Positions 33,601-44,984 of a stretch of DNA of 64,000 nt are shown here, piece by piece. Position numbers and translations under genes: made by a program. The notes beneath the pieces were generated by a model, which made no database searches, had not been told where the DNA came from, and saw nothing but the letters and a program-made list of their open reading frames with translations. The number at the start of each line of letters is the position of its first letter. The first letter of the stretch is position 1. The stretch lies in assembly GCA_900291925.1 (NCBI GenBank), contig UWYS01000012.1:558001-622000 (forward strand), given 5' to 3'. This DNA is from Thecaphora thlaspeos (Eukaryota; Basidiomycota; Ustilaginomycetes; Urocystidales; Glomosporiaceae).

Positions 33601-36600
33601 GCTGCTGCCGGTTGCCTGCTGGCTCTCCTGCTCCTTGACGCGCCCTTTCTGCTTGGCGCCGAATTTCGCCGGCGGGGCCGCCTCGTCCACAGGTTTTCCG
33701 GCGGCAGCTGCTTCCTCTGCGAGGCGCGCCTCCATCTCCGCTCTTGGCGGTCGGCCTCGCCTCTTCGGTGCCGGGGTGAGGGATTGACTCTCGACGACGC
33801 TTGCGGTCGGAGGCAGGCTGCGGTCGTCATCGGCGTTATCGGCGGTGATGGCCACCATCGCAGGAGGCCCTGCTACCTTTTTGCTAGCGACGGTTCGCCT
33901 TATGGGCGTCTTTGCGGCCGGCGTGGCCGTGTCACTGGGCGCGGAGGCCACCTTGCTCTTCTGCGTCTCTGGCGTCAGCAACGCCTGAGAACCGTCGCCC
34001 GCCTGACTGGCCTGCGAGTTTGTCACCTTCCTCGGCGCCCGCGTCTTCTTGGCGGCTGGCAGGGAGGTCTCGCTGGCAGCGGCGGAAGGGCCGGACTGGG
34101 ACGGTGTCGCGACCGGAGCAGCGTCGCCGTGGTCGTTGTCGTCACGGAGGGCGTGTTGACCCAACGCCGGGGGCGGCGTTGCCGCTGGTGCTTTGCTGGC
34201 GCTCTGTGTAGGCTCTTCTAAGGTGACCTCGGTGAGCGGCGCCGAACCACCATCCTTTTGTCCCGCAGCATCTGCACTCTGAAAGGCCGACGCAGCGTCC
34301 GCCTTCTTTGTCGCACGGGCCTTGGTCGCCTTCTTCTTGGTGGCAGCCTGGAAGTCCGGTGCAGGCGCCGACGCGTCCTGTGTGGCAGCGGCGGGTGTGG
34401 ACGAGTCGACGGCTTCGTGATGGGAGGCTGCGACCGTCTCGGTCTCCGTCCCGGCTGGAGCTGGAACGTCGGTAGCTGCGGCGTCGCCGTTGGCGTTCGA
34501 GGCTTCCGTGGCTTTAGCCGAGCCATCTGCTCGATGCGTGCTGGCTGACGAGGCGTCGGCGGCATCCACTCCTCGTGTGGCTTGAGCGGCTTCGAGCTGA
34601 CGTTGCTCGTTGCCTGTTGGGTCAGCGGGTCGACCTGCCTCTCCAAGCCTGGCGCGGACTGATGGGAGCATAGAGAAGTCATACTCTAACTCAAACGACG
34701 ACGAGGAAGGCGCTGCTTTGCCGGCGGCGCCATCCGCGGCGTCTCTGCGTCGGCGCCCCTTGCGCGGAGCCTTTTGCGGTCCAGCCGCCGGTTCCTCGGC
34801 GATTGCCTCGGCGTCCTCCTCGGCCGCTGCGACAGACCCCGAGCCGTGTTGCTTGGGGGCAGCGTCCTGGCTGTTCGCAGCGGCAGTGGCGACGGAGGTC
34901 TGGGACGCCGCCGGTGCGGCTTCCTTGCTCGCGCCTGCATCGCGATGTACCTGCGGCTGGTCGACCGTGTCCTCGGCGGGCTTCGAGGGTGCAGCGGCAG
35001 TAGCGTCGTGAGCCTGGGCGGTTGCCTCCTCTTGTGCCTGGGTTTGAGCCTGCTGCTCGCCCGAGCGCGCCGTCGGCTCTTCTGCAGCAGCTGGGGTTGC
35101 GTCGGCCGCCTCGTCGGCGACGTCTGGAACACCTGGATCAGCGTTCTGGACGGCCACTTGGACTAACGGCGATAGCACTGCCTGATCGGCGGCGGACGTC
35201 TCCTCTGACGCAGCGATAGAGGCGCGGAACGGGCGCTTCTTCAGCGCTGAACGAGGGAGCTGCGCAGGGGTAGAGACCTGCGCTACTACCGGCGTCGACT
35301 GAAGGCCCGACGCAGCGTTTGATGCGTGTCTGACAGCCCGAGCCGACGAACCGAGTCCAGGCCTTGCCGGTCCGGCCGAAGCAACGGTGCGCGACGGTGT
35401 CGACGCCGCAGACGTCGCTGCTGTAGCTGCTGCTCCGCCGATCGGAAGGGAGCCGCCGTTGGCGAGGTGGTTGGGGGTATGCTGCGAGAAGCTGGGCAAT
35501 GCAAACGCTAAGGGCACGGCCGCCTTGACGGTCAGCAGCATGTAGCTCGACCGCTGGGCGTTGACGCCAAATGCCCGCAGATCGTCGACTGTGGCAAGCG
35601 TGGCAGAATGGGGCAGAAACGCGAGGCCGAGCACGACGGGGGAGCGTTCGACCGATTGGGTAAGCATATAGACGGGCGAGGCTTAGCGGGCCCGAGATGG
35701 AAACGTCAAAGGCAGGGGTGGCCCACTCACCGTCATCGAGACCGCACTCTGCTCCGGAAGGGTTGCGGTAGGAGATCTCGACCGGCTCGGCGTCGTTGAG
35801 TCGGAACTTGCGCCTGGCGATCGTCTTGAGCTCCTCTACGTTGTCCGGAAAGGTCTCTGCGAAGTTCGGATGTCATTGTTTGAGGGGAGAGGGTAGAAAG
35901 GGCGGGCCTGCGTAAGAATGGGAACGTCCAGCGGGGCTGCAGACAGGCGAAGGCGGGAATGGCTTCTTTGCACCGCGGCGTGCACTCACCGTCGTATACT
36001 CGCTCGAAGCGGATGCCTGAAGGCCCCTGGATGGATACGACGGTAGGGGCGTCATCGCTGAGGTGGGCTATGTCCTCTGACTCGATGCTTATCTGGTCCC
36101 AGTCGCGGCGCCTGCTCCTGGATCGGCTCGAGCTCCTAGCGCTGCCGCCGCCGCCGCCAAACGACCTGCGACGGCTGCTGGAGCGTCCGCGCGGCATCGG
36201 GGCGACCCTGGTGCGCTTTCGTGGACGCCTTGTCTCTTCGTCGGTCGAAGGGCCGGAGTGGCTGTGGTTGCTATAAACATCATCGTCATCATCATCATGG
36301 TCATGGTCATCATGGTGGTCGTGGTCTTGATCGTCGTGGCTGGCTTCGCTGTCGTCGTAGCGGTCGCGGTCGCTGTCGGAGTCGTAGCGGTGGCGGCGGC
36401 TGCGGCTGGGGTAGTGGTTGTGGCTACGGCTGGTGCTGCTGCTACGGCGACGTCGCGAGCGACTACCCCCCGCAGACCTCTTGTGTGAGGTCGAGGCCTG
36501 CGGCGGCATGGGCGGCAGCCGAGGTAAGCCGGATGTCTGTGCTTGGTGGATGGCGGAAGCGAAGGAGGCATCGTCTGCGCTGGGATGTGGCAGCGGCGAG

Positions 36601-36623
36601 TCTCTGCTGAGAGTGGACCTCAT
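30673..36623 (-). CDS. 1,922-residue low-complexity nuclear-type protein with zinc-knuckle-like motif
   Basis: Exons 36623-35990, 35856-35731 and 35681-30673 keep frame (phases 1 and 1). The N-terminus has SR/RS and His/Asp-rich stretches. The exon 1-3 junction region (GIRFERVYD, TIARRKFRLNDAEPVEISYR, ASPVYMLTQSVERSPVVLG) looks like a compact beta-rich or ubiquitin-like domain at about residues 195-275. Next come some 800 residues of Ala/Pro/Lys-rich disorder with AT-hook-like RRGRPPR. A C-x2-C-x5-H-x4-C motif (CVFCQQSPDHAEREC) lies near 1115, a long Glu/Lys/Arg helix near 1250-1335, then Ser/Asp/Glu-rich acidic blocks and a basic tail. Composition fits a chromatin or nucleolar scaffold. An N-terminal resemblance to Net1/Dnt1-type proteins was considered but is weak. 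Function unknown. Confidence 0.75.
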
Positions 36624-37311
36624 TCTGGTAGGAGCGAGCGGAGGGCGGGCCCCGCTCTAGCCCAGCGGAGTCGGCAGTGGCTCAAGAGAGGTGGGGGAGG
36701 TGATGGAAGCGATGGAGGAGGCGGATGATTACGAAGATGGCGGCGTGAAGGTGGCGATGAAGCCGAGTTCGGGCGAGCGATGATAGGGAGAGGAGGAAGA
36801 GGCGATTCGTTTCAATTCTCCGGACTAACCTCTGAGGCTAGAGGGAGCTGGCTGCGTTGCTGGCCCTTTTTCTTGGCTGCCAGAGCCTAGTTACTGTAGC
36901 TCCGACTAACTTTTTCCCCTCTGTGTGGCGGCCTGATTCTTTTGTGGGCGAGGGCAGGCCACGACGCGCTGCGCGCCTGCGCGCCTGCGTGCCACCGTCG
37001 GAGCCGTGGCCGGCCTTGAATTTCTTCTTGCCACACCTTTTTCTTCCTGCCTGGCGCGCCTTTTCTTGGCCGACAGCCGGGCCCACGGCGCAGGACCCTC
37101 TCTCGCGCCACTCCACCCTCGCCCGCGCGCGGACGACTTACCATTCTTCTTCCTCTTCCACCCCACCATCCCCACCATCTCCTCGCCTCCTACTCGGTTC
37201 CCACTCTCGCATCTTCCCTCAGCAGCCCTACATCCCACCCGCGCTCGCCTGCGCTCCCTCTCAACCCCCCGTCCCCACCCAACCCCAAAACACAACAGCC
37301 CCATACCCACA
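36624..37311. other. Divergent promoter region
   Basis: About 690 bases between the divergent starts of the large nuclear-type protein and NCL1. The right half is strongly CT-rich on the plus strand and probably holds the NCL1 5' UTR. The long open frame through it has no conserved residues. Confidence 0.5.
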
Positions 37312-40131
37312 ATGGCTCGAGGCGGCGGTCGTGGCGGTCGTGGTCGTGGAGGCGGTCGTGGCCGTGGCAGAGGTGCACACCGCGGCGGTCGAGGCGGAAA
37401 CAAGGGCGCAAACTTCCAGGGTCAGCGCCAGAACTACTCCGCCATCACCATGCGCAACCCCAAGCTCGAGGCCTACTACATCGACCAGGGTATCGTCGAC
37501 CCGAGCGAGTGGGGCCCCTTTATGGACGCCCTCCGCACCCCGCTCCCCACCACCTTTAGGATCACCGCCGGCAAGCACACCACATCCCAGCTCATCAAGG
37601 CGATGAAGGACATCTACGTTCCCTTCCTTGAAAACGTCACCTACGAGGGAGAGACCGTCGAGCCGCCGCGCAACCTCCCCTGGTACCCTGAGGAGCTCGG
37701 CTGGCACATCAAGCCCAAGAAAGCTGCCCTCCGCAAGGTCCCGGAGCTTAAGCGCTTCCATCACTTCCTCGTACACGAGACCGACATTGGCTCCATCTCG
37801 AGGCAGGAGGCCGTCTCCATGCTCCCGCCCCTCTTCCTCGACGTCCAGCCGCACCACCTCGTCCTCGACATGTGCGCCGCCCCCGGCTCAAAGACGGCAC
37901 AGCTCATCGAGGCGCTCCACTCGCCCATCAGCACCTCGCCCGACTCGTACGAGCCCATGCCCGCTGGCCTGGTCGTCGCCAACGACTCCGACTCGGTCCG
38001 CGCCCACCTCCTCGTCCACCAGGCACAGCGCCTCCCCAGCCCCAACCTCATCGTCACCAACCTCGACGCCAGTAAGTTCCCCAACGTAAATGTCCCTTGG
38101 AAGTCCACCCAGGAAGGCGCAAAGATCCAGCAGGTTGCCATGCGCTTTGACCGCGTCCTGGCCGACGTCCCCTGCTCGGGCGACGGCACCGTGCGCAAGA
38201 ACATGCCCATCTGGAAGGAGTGGACGCCCAACAACGCCGTCGGCCTTCACTCGCTCCAGCTCAAGATAGTCATGAAGGGCCTCAACCTGCTGCGCGACGG
38301 CGGCAGGCTGGTCTACTCGACCTGCTCCATGAACCCTATCGAAAACGAGGCTGTCGTTGCTGAGGCCATCCGCCTCTCGCAGGGCAAGGTCAAGATCGTC
38401 GACTGCAGCGGCCAGATGCCCCACCTCATCCGCAGGAAGGGCATGACCACCTGGAAGGCGGCGCCCGGCAAGGGCGCCCACCTCTTTGGCAAGTCCAAGG
38501 ACGTCCAGGCCAAGCAGGCCGCCGCCGCCGCCGCCAAGGCTTCCGGTGCTGTCGACGCTGCCGACGAGCAGAAGGAAGAGGCCGAGGTGGCGATCGCCGC
38601 CGATGAGGTTGCGGCAACCGAGGCGACCGAGGAGCCGACGACGGAGGGCGGCGAGACGGCTGCTGCCGCCGATGCCGCGCCCGAACCCGCGCCTGGCACG
38701 CCTGAGTACCGCGACAAGCTGCCCGAGATTGCCTGGATCGACAATTGGGACCAGCTCAACAAGCTCGACCCCAGCCTCGCCTCGACGACGCCCAAGTCGC
38801 TCTGGCCCGCCGGCGATGAGGAGGAGCTCGGTCTGCAGCACTGCATGCGCCTCTACCCGCACCTCCAGGACACGGGTGGCTTCTTTGTCACGGTGCTGGA
38901 AAAGGTTGGCGAGCGCGAGCAGGAGGGCATGGCGGCGGGCATGATCCGCGCGATGGACGAAATGGACGCCAACGTCTCGCAGGCCGACGCGGTCGCCTCG
39001 GCGCTCAAGAGGGAGCTGTCGCCGTCAGCCGACGACGAAGAGCCGGCGTCGAAGCGGGTCAAGGGGGAAGGGGGCGAGGCTGCCGCTGACGCCGCCGCCG
39101 CTGGTGCTGCTGCTGGCCCGGCTGCTATCGAGGAGGAGGCTGCAGCCACACCACCAACAACGGACGAGCTGGCGGCGCCGCAGGTCAAAGAGGACAAGCA
39201 CGCTGCCGACCGCGTGGCCAAGCAGTCACGCCTGGACCACTCTGCCAACGACGGCTTCGGCATGCCCGGCGGCCTGCCGTACAAGGAGGACCCGTTCGCC
39301 TACGTGCCCTACACCAACGAGCAGATCCAGTCGTGCATCAAGTTCTTTGACCTGAAGGTGGTGTTCCCGGTGCACAACTTCCTGGTGCGCAACCCGGAGC
39401 ACAACCCGGTGCGCAGCGTCTATTTCACCTCGACGGCGGCGCGCGCGCTCATCACGGGCGGCGGCGAAGGACGCGGGCCGCACCCGCACATGAACCCGTT
39501 GCACCTGCGCCTGATCAACTGCGGCGTCAAGGCGCTGGGCAAACAGGATGCCGGCAAGGACGTCGTGCTCGAGTGCAAGTGGCGCATCATGAACGATGCG
39601 CTGCTCTCTATGCGCGCGCACATTGAAGATCGGGCCATCCTGAAGATCGACCTGTCGGGCCTCACCTTCCTGATTGCCAACTACTTCCCTACGCTCGAAA
39701 AGGTCGAGGGCGAGTTTGGCGAAAAGCTGCGCGCCAGCAAGATCGGTAGCCACATCGTCGACGTCGTCCCGTCGACGCACAATGGTCATACGCTCGACCA
39801 CGTCCTCAGCTTCCCGATCTGGCGAGCCGCAAACAGCGTTCACCTGATGCTCGACAAGCAGGAGCGTAGCGCGCTCTCCTTCCGTCTGTACGACACCGAC
39901 GTCTCGAACCCGGATGGGACGAGGCAATTTAGCGCGCAGCAGGGTGGAAAGCCGAAGAAGAAGACCGACGCCGCTGCCGCGCTCGCGACGACCGAAGAGG
40001 CCATGGCGGATGCAGAGGATGCCGCTCGTGCTGCTGCTGCTGCCGCTGCTGCTGCGGCTACCGCCTCGACGTCTGTCACCGCTTCCGCCGACGTCACCAC
40101 TGCCGAGACGACGCCGGCGGCGGCCGAGTGA
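37312..40131 (+). CDS. NCL1: RNA (cytosine-5)-methyltransferase, Ncl1/Trm4/NSUN2 family
   Basis: Trm4/NSUN2 puts m5C into tRNAs using S-adenosylmethionine. The single-exon frame gives 939 residues from the ATG at 37312. The open frame extends further upstream, but the conserved MRNPKLEAYYIDQGIVDPSE begins at about residue 45. Motif I is DMCAAPGSKTAQLIEAL (near 187), the PC motif ADVPCSGDGTVRKN (near 285) and the catalytic TC motif YSTCSMNPIENE (near 337), so both active cysteines are present. The first 35 residues are an RGG box (GGRGGRGRGGGRGRGRG), not a usual feature of yeast Trm4 as I recall it. The middle and C-terminal regions carry Ala/Glu-rich insertions. The C-terminal domain includes VRSVYFTSTAARAL and FPIWRAANSVHLML. 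Likely nuclear. Confidence 0.93.
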   Translation: MARGGGRGGRGRGGGRGRGRGAHRGGRGGNKGANFQGQRQNYSAITMRNPKLEAYYIDQGIVDPSEWGPFMDALRTPLPTTFRITAGKHTTSQLIKAMKDIYVPFLENVTYEGETVEPPRNLPWYPEELGWHIKPKKAALRKVPELKRFHHFLVHETDIGSISRQEAVSMLPPLFLDVQPHHLVLDMCAAPGSKTAQLIEALHSPISTSPDSYEPMPAGLVVANDSDSVRAHLLVHQAQRLPSPNLIVTNLDASKFPNVNVPWKSTQEGAKIQQVAMRFDRVLADVPCSGDGTVRKNMPIWKEWTPNNAVGLHSLQLKIVMKGLNLLRDGGRLVYSTCSMNPIENEAVVAEAIRLSQGKVKIVDCSGQMPHLIRRKGMTTWKAAPGKGAHLFGKSKDVQAKQAAAAAAKASGAVDAADEQKEEAEVAIAADEVAATEATEEPTTEGGETAAAADAAPEPAPGTPEYRDKLPEIAWIDNWDQLNKLDPSLASTTPKSLWPAGDEEELGLQHCMRLYPHLQDTGGFFVTVLEKVGEREQEGMAAGMIRAMDEMDANVSQADAVASALKRELSPSADDEEPASKRVKGEGGEAAADAAAAGAAAGPAAIEEEAAATPPTTDELAAPQVKEDKHAADRVAKQSRLDHSANDGFGMPGGLPYKEDPFAYVPYTNEQIQSCIKFFDLKVVFPVHNFLVRNPEHNPVRSVYFTSTAARALITGGGEGRGPHPHMNPLHLRLINCGVKALGKQDAGKDVVLECKWRIMNDALLSMRAHIEDRAILKIDLSGLTFLIANYFPTLEKVEGEFGEKLRASKIGSHIVDVVPSTHNGHTLDHVLSFPIWRAANSVHLMLDKQERSALSFRLYDTDVSNPDGTRQFSAQQGGKPKKKTDAAAALATTEEAMADAEDAARAAAAAAAAAATASTSVTASADVTTAETTPAAAE

Positions 40132-40302
40132 GGGCGGAGTCTTTGCTCTTTGTCTTGTTCCTCCACTCTGTTGTTACCACTCTGTACATCCAAGTGTATC
40201 GCACACATTGACACCGGGGGTGTGGGTGTGTGTGCAATGGTTGAAAGCGACATCCGAATGCCACCATGCAAGCCAGCGTCGCTTGGCCGCGTTTCTCTCT
40301 CT

Positions 40303-40605
40303 CTACTCATCGACCTTCTTCTTCCCCTGCTTTTCCTCCTTCTCAACCTTGATATCCTGTCTCCTCTTCTGTCTCTGTCTCTCCAACTCGATCCCCTCCT
40401 TTGTGAGCTTTCCATCTGGATCCTCTGCGACTTTAGCCATGGCATCAAAGTCTAGCTGATCCGCCTTTGTGCCGAGACGTTGACGAGCTTCGTGGTCGAG
40501 GTTGAGTTCTGGATCGGTGAAGAGATGTCGAAAGCCAAAGAAAAGTGCAAGCGATGCTATAGCGCCCGTGAAGAGGAAGAGGGGGGTGATTTCGGGTCGT
40601 TGCAT
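40303..40605 (-). CDS. Small single-pass membrane protein, possibly B12D/NDUFA4-like
   Basis: The ATG at 40605 gives exactly 100 residues. MQRPEITPLFLFTGAIASLA begins a single membrane span (residues 7-26), followed by FRHLFTDPELN and a highly charged Lys/Glu/Gln tail ending KKKVDE. The proline-entry hydrophobic segment and the DPE motif just after it resemble B12D/NDUFA4 mitochondrial subunits, a guess based only on that pattern. It converges tail to tail with NCL1, about 170 bases apart. Composition, ATG context and compact size support a real gene. Function uncertain. Confidence 0.65.
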   Translation of the reverse strand: MQRPEITPLFLFTGAIASLALFFGFRHLFTDPELNLDHEARQRLGTKADQLDFDAMAKVAEDPDGKLTKEGIELERQRQKRRQDIKVEKEEKQGKKKVDE

Positions 40606-41444
40606 TGTTGCTTTTAGCTGTGTGTGTGGTGTGTGAGAGCAAGAAAAGAGAGGGAGGGAGAGGAGAGGAAGGGATCAAGAGGTGAGTTTAGCCTAGCGTG
40701 ATACTAAAGGTGGAAGAAGGGAAGGGGGGCAGAAAAACAAGGACGAAACCTACACTAGAGGCTTTGGCACGGGATTGGTCGTCGAATCGTCGAGGTGTCG
40801 AGGAGAAGAGTCGAAGTGTCGCTCCCGTCGAGACTGTTCCGACGGCGGGTCGCGAGAGACGAGCTCGAAGGAGGGTTTGGACGGTACGTGCGCCTGCGAT
40901 GATGGTGTGTTTGGGCTGGATGTCGGTCTGAGAGTGAGCGTTTGGTGGATGGTAGTAGCGAGAGGGAAAGCGGAAAGGGAGTAAAAGCTTCGATCAAGTG
41001 GAGATAAGAGAGGCAGGCACGGACGGTCCCTCGACACTCTGCAAGCCAACATCATCCGGCATCAGCCAGCCGCAGGATCGTCCCCGATCTTGCTGCGAAG
41101 TGTTATCGTCTCCAGTCGCCCGATCTGGACTAGGTTCCAAGACGCACGACACAGACGGACGAGCCTAGGCGGCCTTGTTTCTCCGCACAACTGTGCGGGC
41201 GTGTTCCCCCCACGTTGTCGCCGTTGCGTGGGAAAGACAAAAGGCGTCTGCCAAGAATAGCGCAGTTATGGTGCCATTCTTGATTGCTTGATGGTGTCCC
41301 TTTGCTTGACTGGCAAGGTACTCACTCACTTGGCTCCTCGCCATCTCGCCTCTCTTCACACTCACCGCGCCGTCTTACATATCGTACCGTATCATCGTAT
41401 GATCTCAGCCCCCCCCCAGACGCGAGGCCTCGCCGTCCTACAAA
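40606..41444. other. Intergenic region
   Basis: About 840 bases. A minus frame at 41055-40750 and another at 41344-41165 (59 residues from its ATG) are open, but neither has recognisable motifs. Nothing firm. Confidence 0.45.
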
Positions 41445-42843
41445 ATGGGATCGACCCCTTCCACCCTCTTCTCGTCCATCACTTCTTCCCCTCCTACCAC
41501 TGCGCACCGACCATCGATGCAAGAGATGTCGTCTAGCGTTGTCGCCACCACCGCCGCGCTGCGCGCCACCTGGCGCCCTATCAACTTTCCCTCGACGGCT
41601 TCCGATGTCCTCCGGCGATCGTCGCAGAACCTCTCGATGATCTCGAGCTCTGCCTTCTACATCTTCTAAGGCGAGCTCAAGCCGCGCACGCCCGTGTCGT
41701 CGGACATGCTCGTCGTCAACTTCGACCGCGACCTCACCAAGCAGGCCGAGGTGTCGACACACTCTGCCTCGCGCTCGTCGTCGCCCGAGGACGAGGCGGC
41801 GACGGCGTCATCGTGGCCCGTAGCTCGCGTCGGTGCCCACCTGCTGCGCCATCCGGACTGGACCAAGACGTGCCTCCTCATGTGGGGAGGCAGGGGTGGC
41901 AAGGAGATGGCGCCCCTCCCCTACTCGTCCACCGAAGATGTGTGGGTGTTTGATCGCGACACCGCCTCGTGGAGCGTCCTCGAGACGACGGGCGACAAAC
42001 CGCCCATGAGGAGCTACGGCACCGTCGTGGGCGTGCACGAGGGCAAGAATAGCGACAAGGTCTACGTCCACGCCGGCTTTCCGGCCCAGGGTCGTCTGGG
42101 CACGCTGCACGTGCTGGACGTAGCGGCGAGGAAGTGGAGCAAGCTGGCCGATGCGCCCGGTCCGGCGAGGGGCGACACGGCCATCACTACCATCTCGGCG
42201 CCCGCTGCTGGAAAGGGAGAGGCGACGACGAGGAAGCTGCTGGCGAGGTGGAGAGGATTCCGCGGACACAAGGTGGGAGGACCGCTGGACGTGCACGCTC
42301 CTCTTGAGCGGCAAGTGGACGAGCTACGATGCCAAGGTCGAGGGCAAGGACAGCGAGCCGCTCAAGAGGAGCGTGCACGGCTTCATCGAGCTCGCTGGAG
42401 CGCGAAGGGTGACAGCGGGCGGCGAGGACAAGGAGGCGCTGGCGGTGTTGTTCATGGGTGAGGGCGAAGGGGCGCCTAAGGAGCTGGGCCACGACGGAGC
42501 GGGCAAGGTGAGTAGCGGCGACTGACGTTGTCGCTTCGCTTGTCAGAACTCAGGCAGTGGCCAGATTACTGACATAATCTCTGGGGTCTCGCATGTGCAA
42601 TGCAGTTCCTACCGGACGTCTACGTGCTGCTGCGCTCCAAGAGCGGCGTGTACAGCTTCAGCGAGCTGGCGGCCGAGGGTGGAGCGCCGGAAGCGCGAGG
42701 ATGGTTTGGCTTTGATGCGCTTGCGCTGTCTTCTGGATCGGGCAAGGGCGGAGAGGAGAGGGGGACGCGGATTGTGGTGCAGGGAGGGTCTGAACGAGGA
42801 AAACGAGCGACTGAGCGATGCTTGGGTGCTCGACATTGTGTAG
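41445..42843 (+). pseudogene. Kelch-repeat (galactose-oxidase fold) protein pseudogene
   Basis: The reading starts at the ATG at 41445 and shows family blocks in order: WRPINFPSTASDVLRRSS, SMISSSAFYIF, then a TAA at 41667-41669 exactly where the family has a Gly of the FGGEL motif, then GELKPRTPVSSDMLVV, KTCLLMWGGRGGK, STEDVWVFDRDTASW, KVYVHAGFPAQGRLGTLHVL and GFRGHKVGGPLDV. The frame then shifts by one base near 42,295-42,310 and continues as SGKWTSYDAK and RSVHGFIELAG. After a probable intron (gtgagt at 42,509 to the cag before 42,603) it reads FLPDVYVLLRSKSGVYSFSE and RIVVQGG, then shifts frame again near 42,785 to LNEENERLSDAWVLDIV. One stop and two frameshifts in 1.4 kb argue for decay. 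The TTCTAAG before GELKP could be misread as a splice acceptor, but coding similarity runs right up to it. Confidence 0.75.
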
Positions 42844-43505
42844 CTGCAGTGACTGTCAAGGGGAGATGGTTGTCTGCCGCCGTCGTGGGAAGCAGCCGCG
42901 GTGGCGAGATGAAATAAAGTTTTTCTGTTTGTTGCTTGTTGTACGGTTGTGGTTGTAGTTGTTTTGGTTGTAGTTGTGATTGTTGTGTTTGTGGTTGTGG
43001 TTGTCGTGGCCGTCGCCGTCGCCGTCGCCGTCGTCGTGGTTGATGGTGGAGGGGCCGCTGGCCGTGCGAGCTGGCCGTGTGAGCTGGATTTTGATATGGA
43101 GGCGCTCGTTGCGGGTGCGTGGCGCTGTGGGGCTCAGCTGCGCTGCGCTGGGCGCTTTGCTCGCTCGCTCGCTCGCGTGCTCGAGAAAAGGGAAGAGAGC
43201 TCAGGCGCGCGCAGGCCCCGGCCGGTCAGCGGCGGGCGGCGGGCGGCGGGCGGCACACAGGTTCAGAGGCAGCGTAACCGTAACCCTGGCCAAGGTGCCA
43301 AGTGGCCTCCATCACCACGCACCTAGAGCACCCCACGGCCCCCTAGCCTCGCCCCACCTCCTCCACCACTCGTCACTGCCTGCGCAACCATCGCATCCGT
43401 CAAACAGCTCTCTACCATCCATCCATCTGCCGCCTCGCCCACGCTCTCCGCGATCCGCACCTTATCTGCGCTGCCCCTTGCACCTAGCCGCGCGCAACCA
43501 AGACC
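42844..43505. other. Intergenic region upstream of the Rab gene
   Basis: About 660 bases containing the GTTGTGGTTGT and GCCGTC simple repeats and a CT-rich leader before the Rab ATG. No gene seen. Confidence 0.5.
42940..43045 (+). repeat. GT-rich simple repeat grading into GCCGTC hexamers
   Basis: Irregular repeats of GGTTGTAGTTGT and TTGTGGTTGTGG pass into (GCCGTC)n near 43,010-43,035. It lies between the kelch pseudogene and the Rab gene. Slippage is the simplest source. Confidence 0.8.
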
Positions 43506-44754
<1,249 letters not shown>

Positions 44755-44833
44755 TTTGCGCGCTGCTGTGCCCCTTTGTCAGAATGCCAAACACTGATCC
44801 CCCTTTATTTGCGTCACAAGATGCGCTGCCATA

Positions 44834-44884
44834 GTGATGACGACGACAATGATGACGACGACGATGCTAATGATGATGATGATG
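44834..44884 (+). repeat. GATGAC/GATGAT trinucleotide-type simple repeat
   Basis: The repeat lies in the 230-base gap between the 3' ends of the Rab and methyltransferase genes, probably in a 3' UTR. Confidence 0.8.
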
Positions 44885-44984
44885 AACATCTTGCTTCCCT
44901 TTACAGTTTTGTTGGACCTTGAGGTACGTGGACTCGAGTTTTACCTCTGCAATGCCGAGAGAAATGGCGTATGAAGAGTAGGAT

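Noticed and set aside
40750..41055. 101-residue minus frame starting at a true ATG
   Set aside because: It is Ser/Pro/Arg-rich with no recognisable segment, and no splice extension improves it. Left as unannotated.
41165..41344. 59-residue minus frame with a helical middle (ALFLADAFCLSHATATTW)
   Set aside because: It could be a tiny gene, but a gtgagt donor lies five codons after its ATG and I could not build a consistent spliced model.
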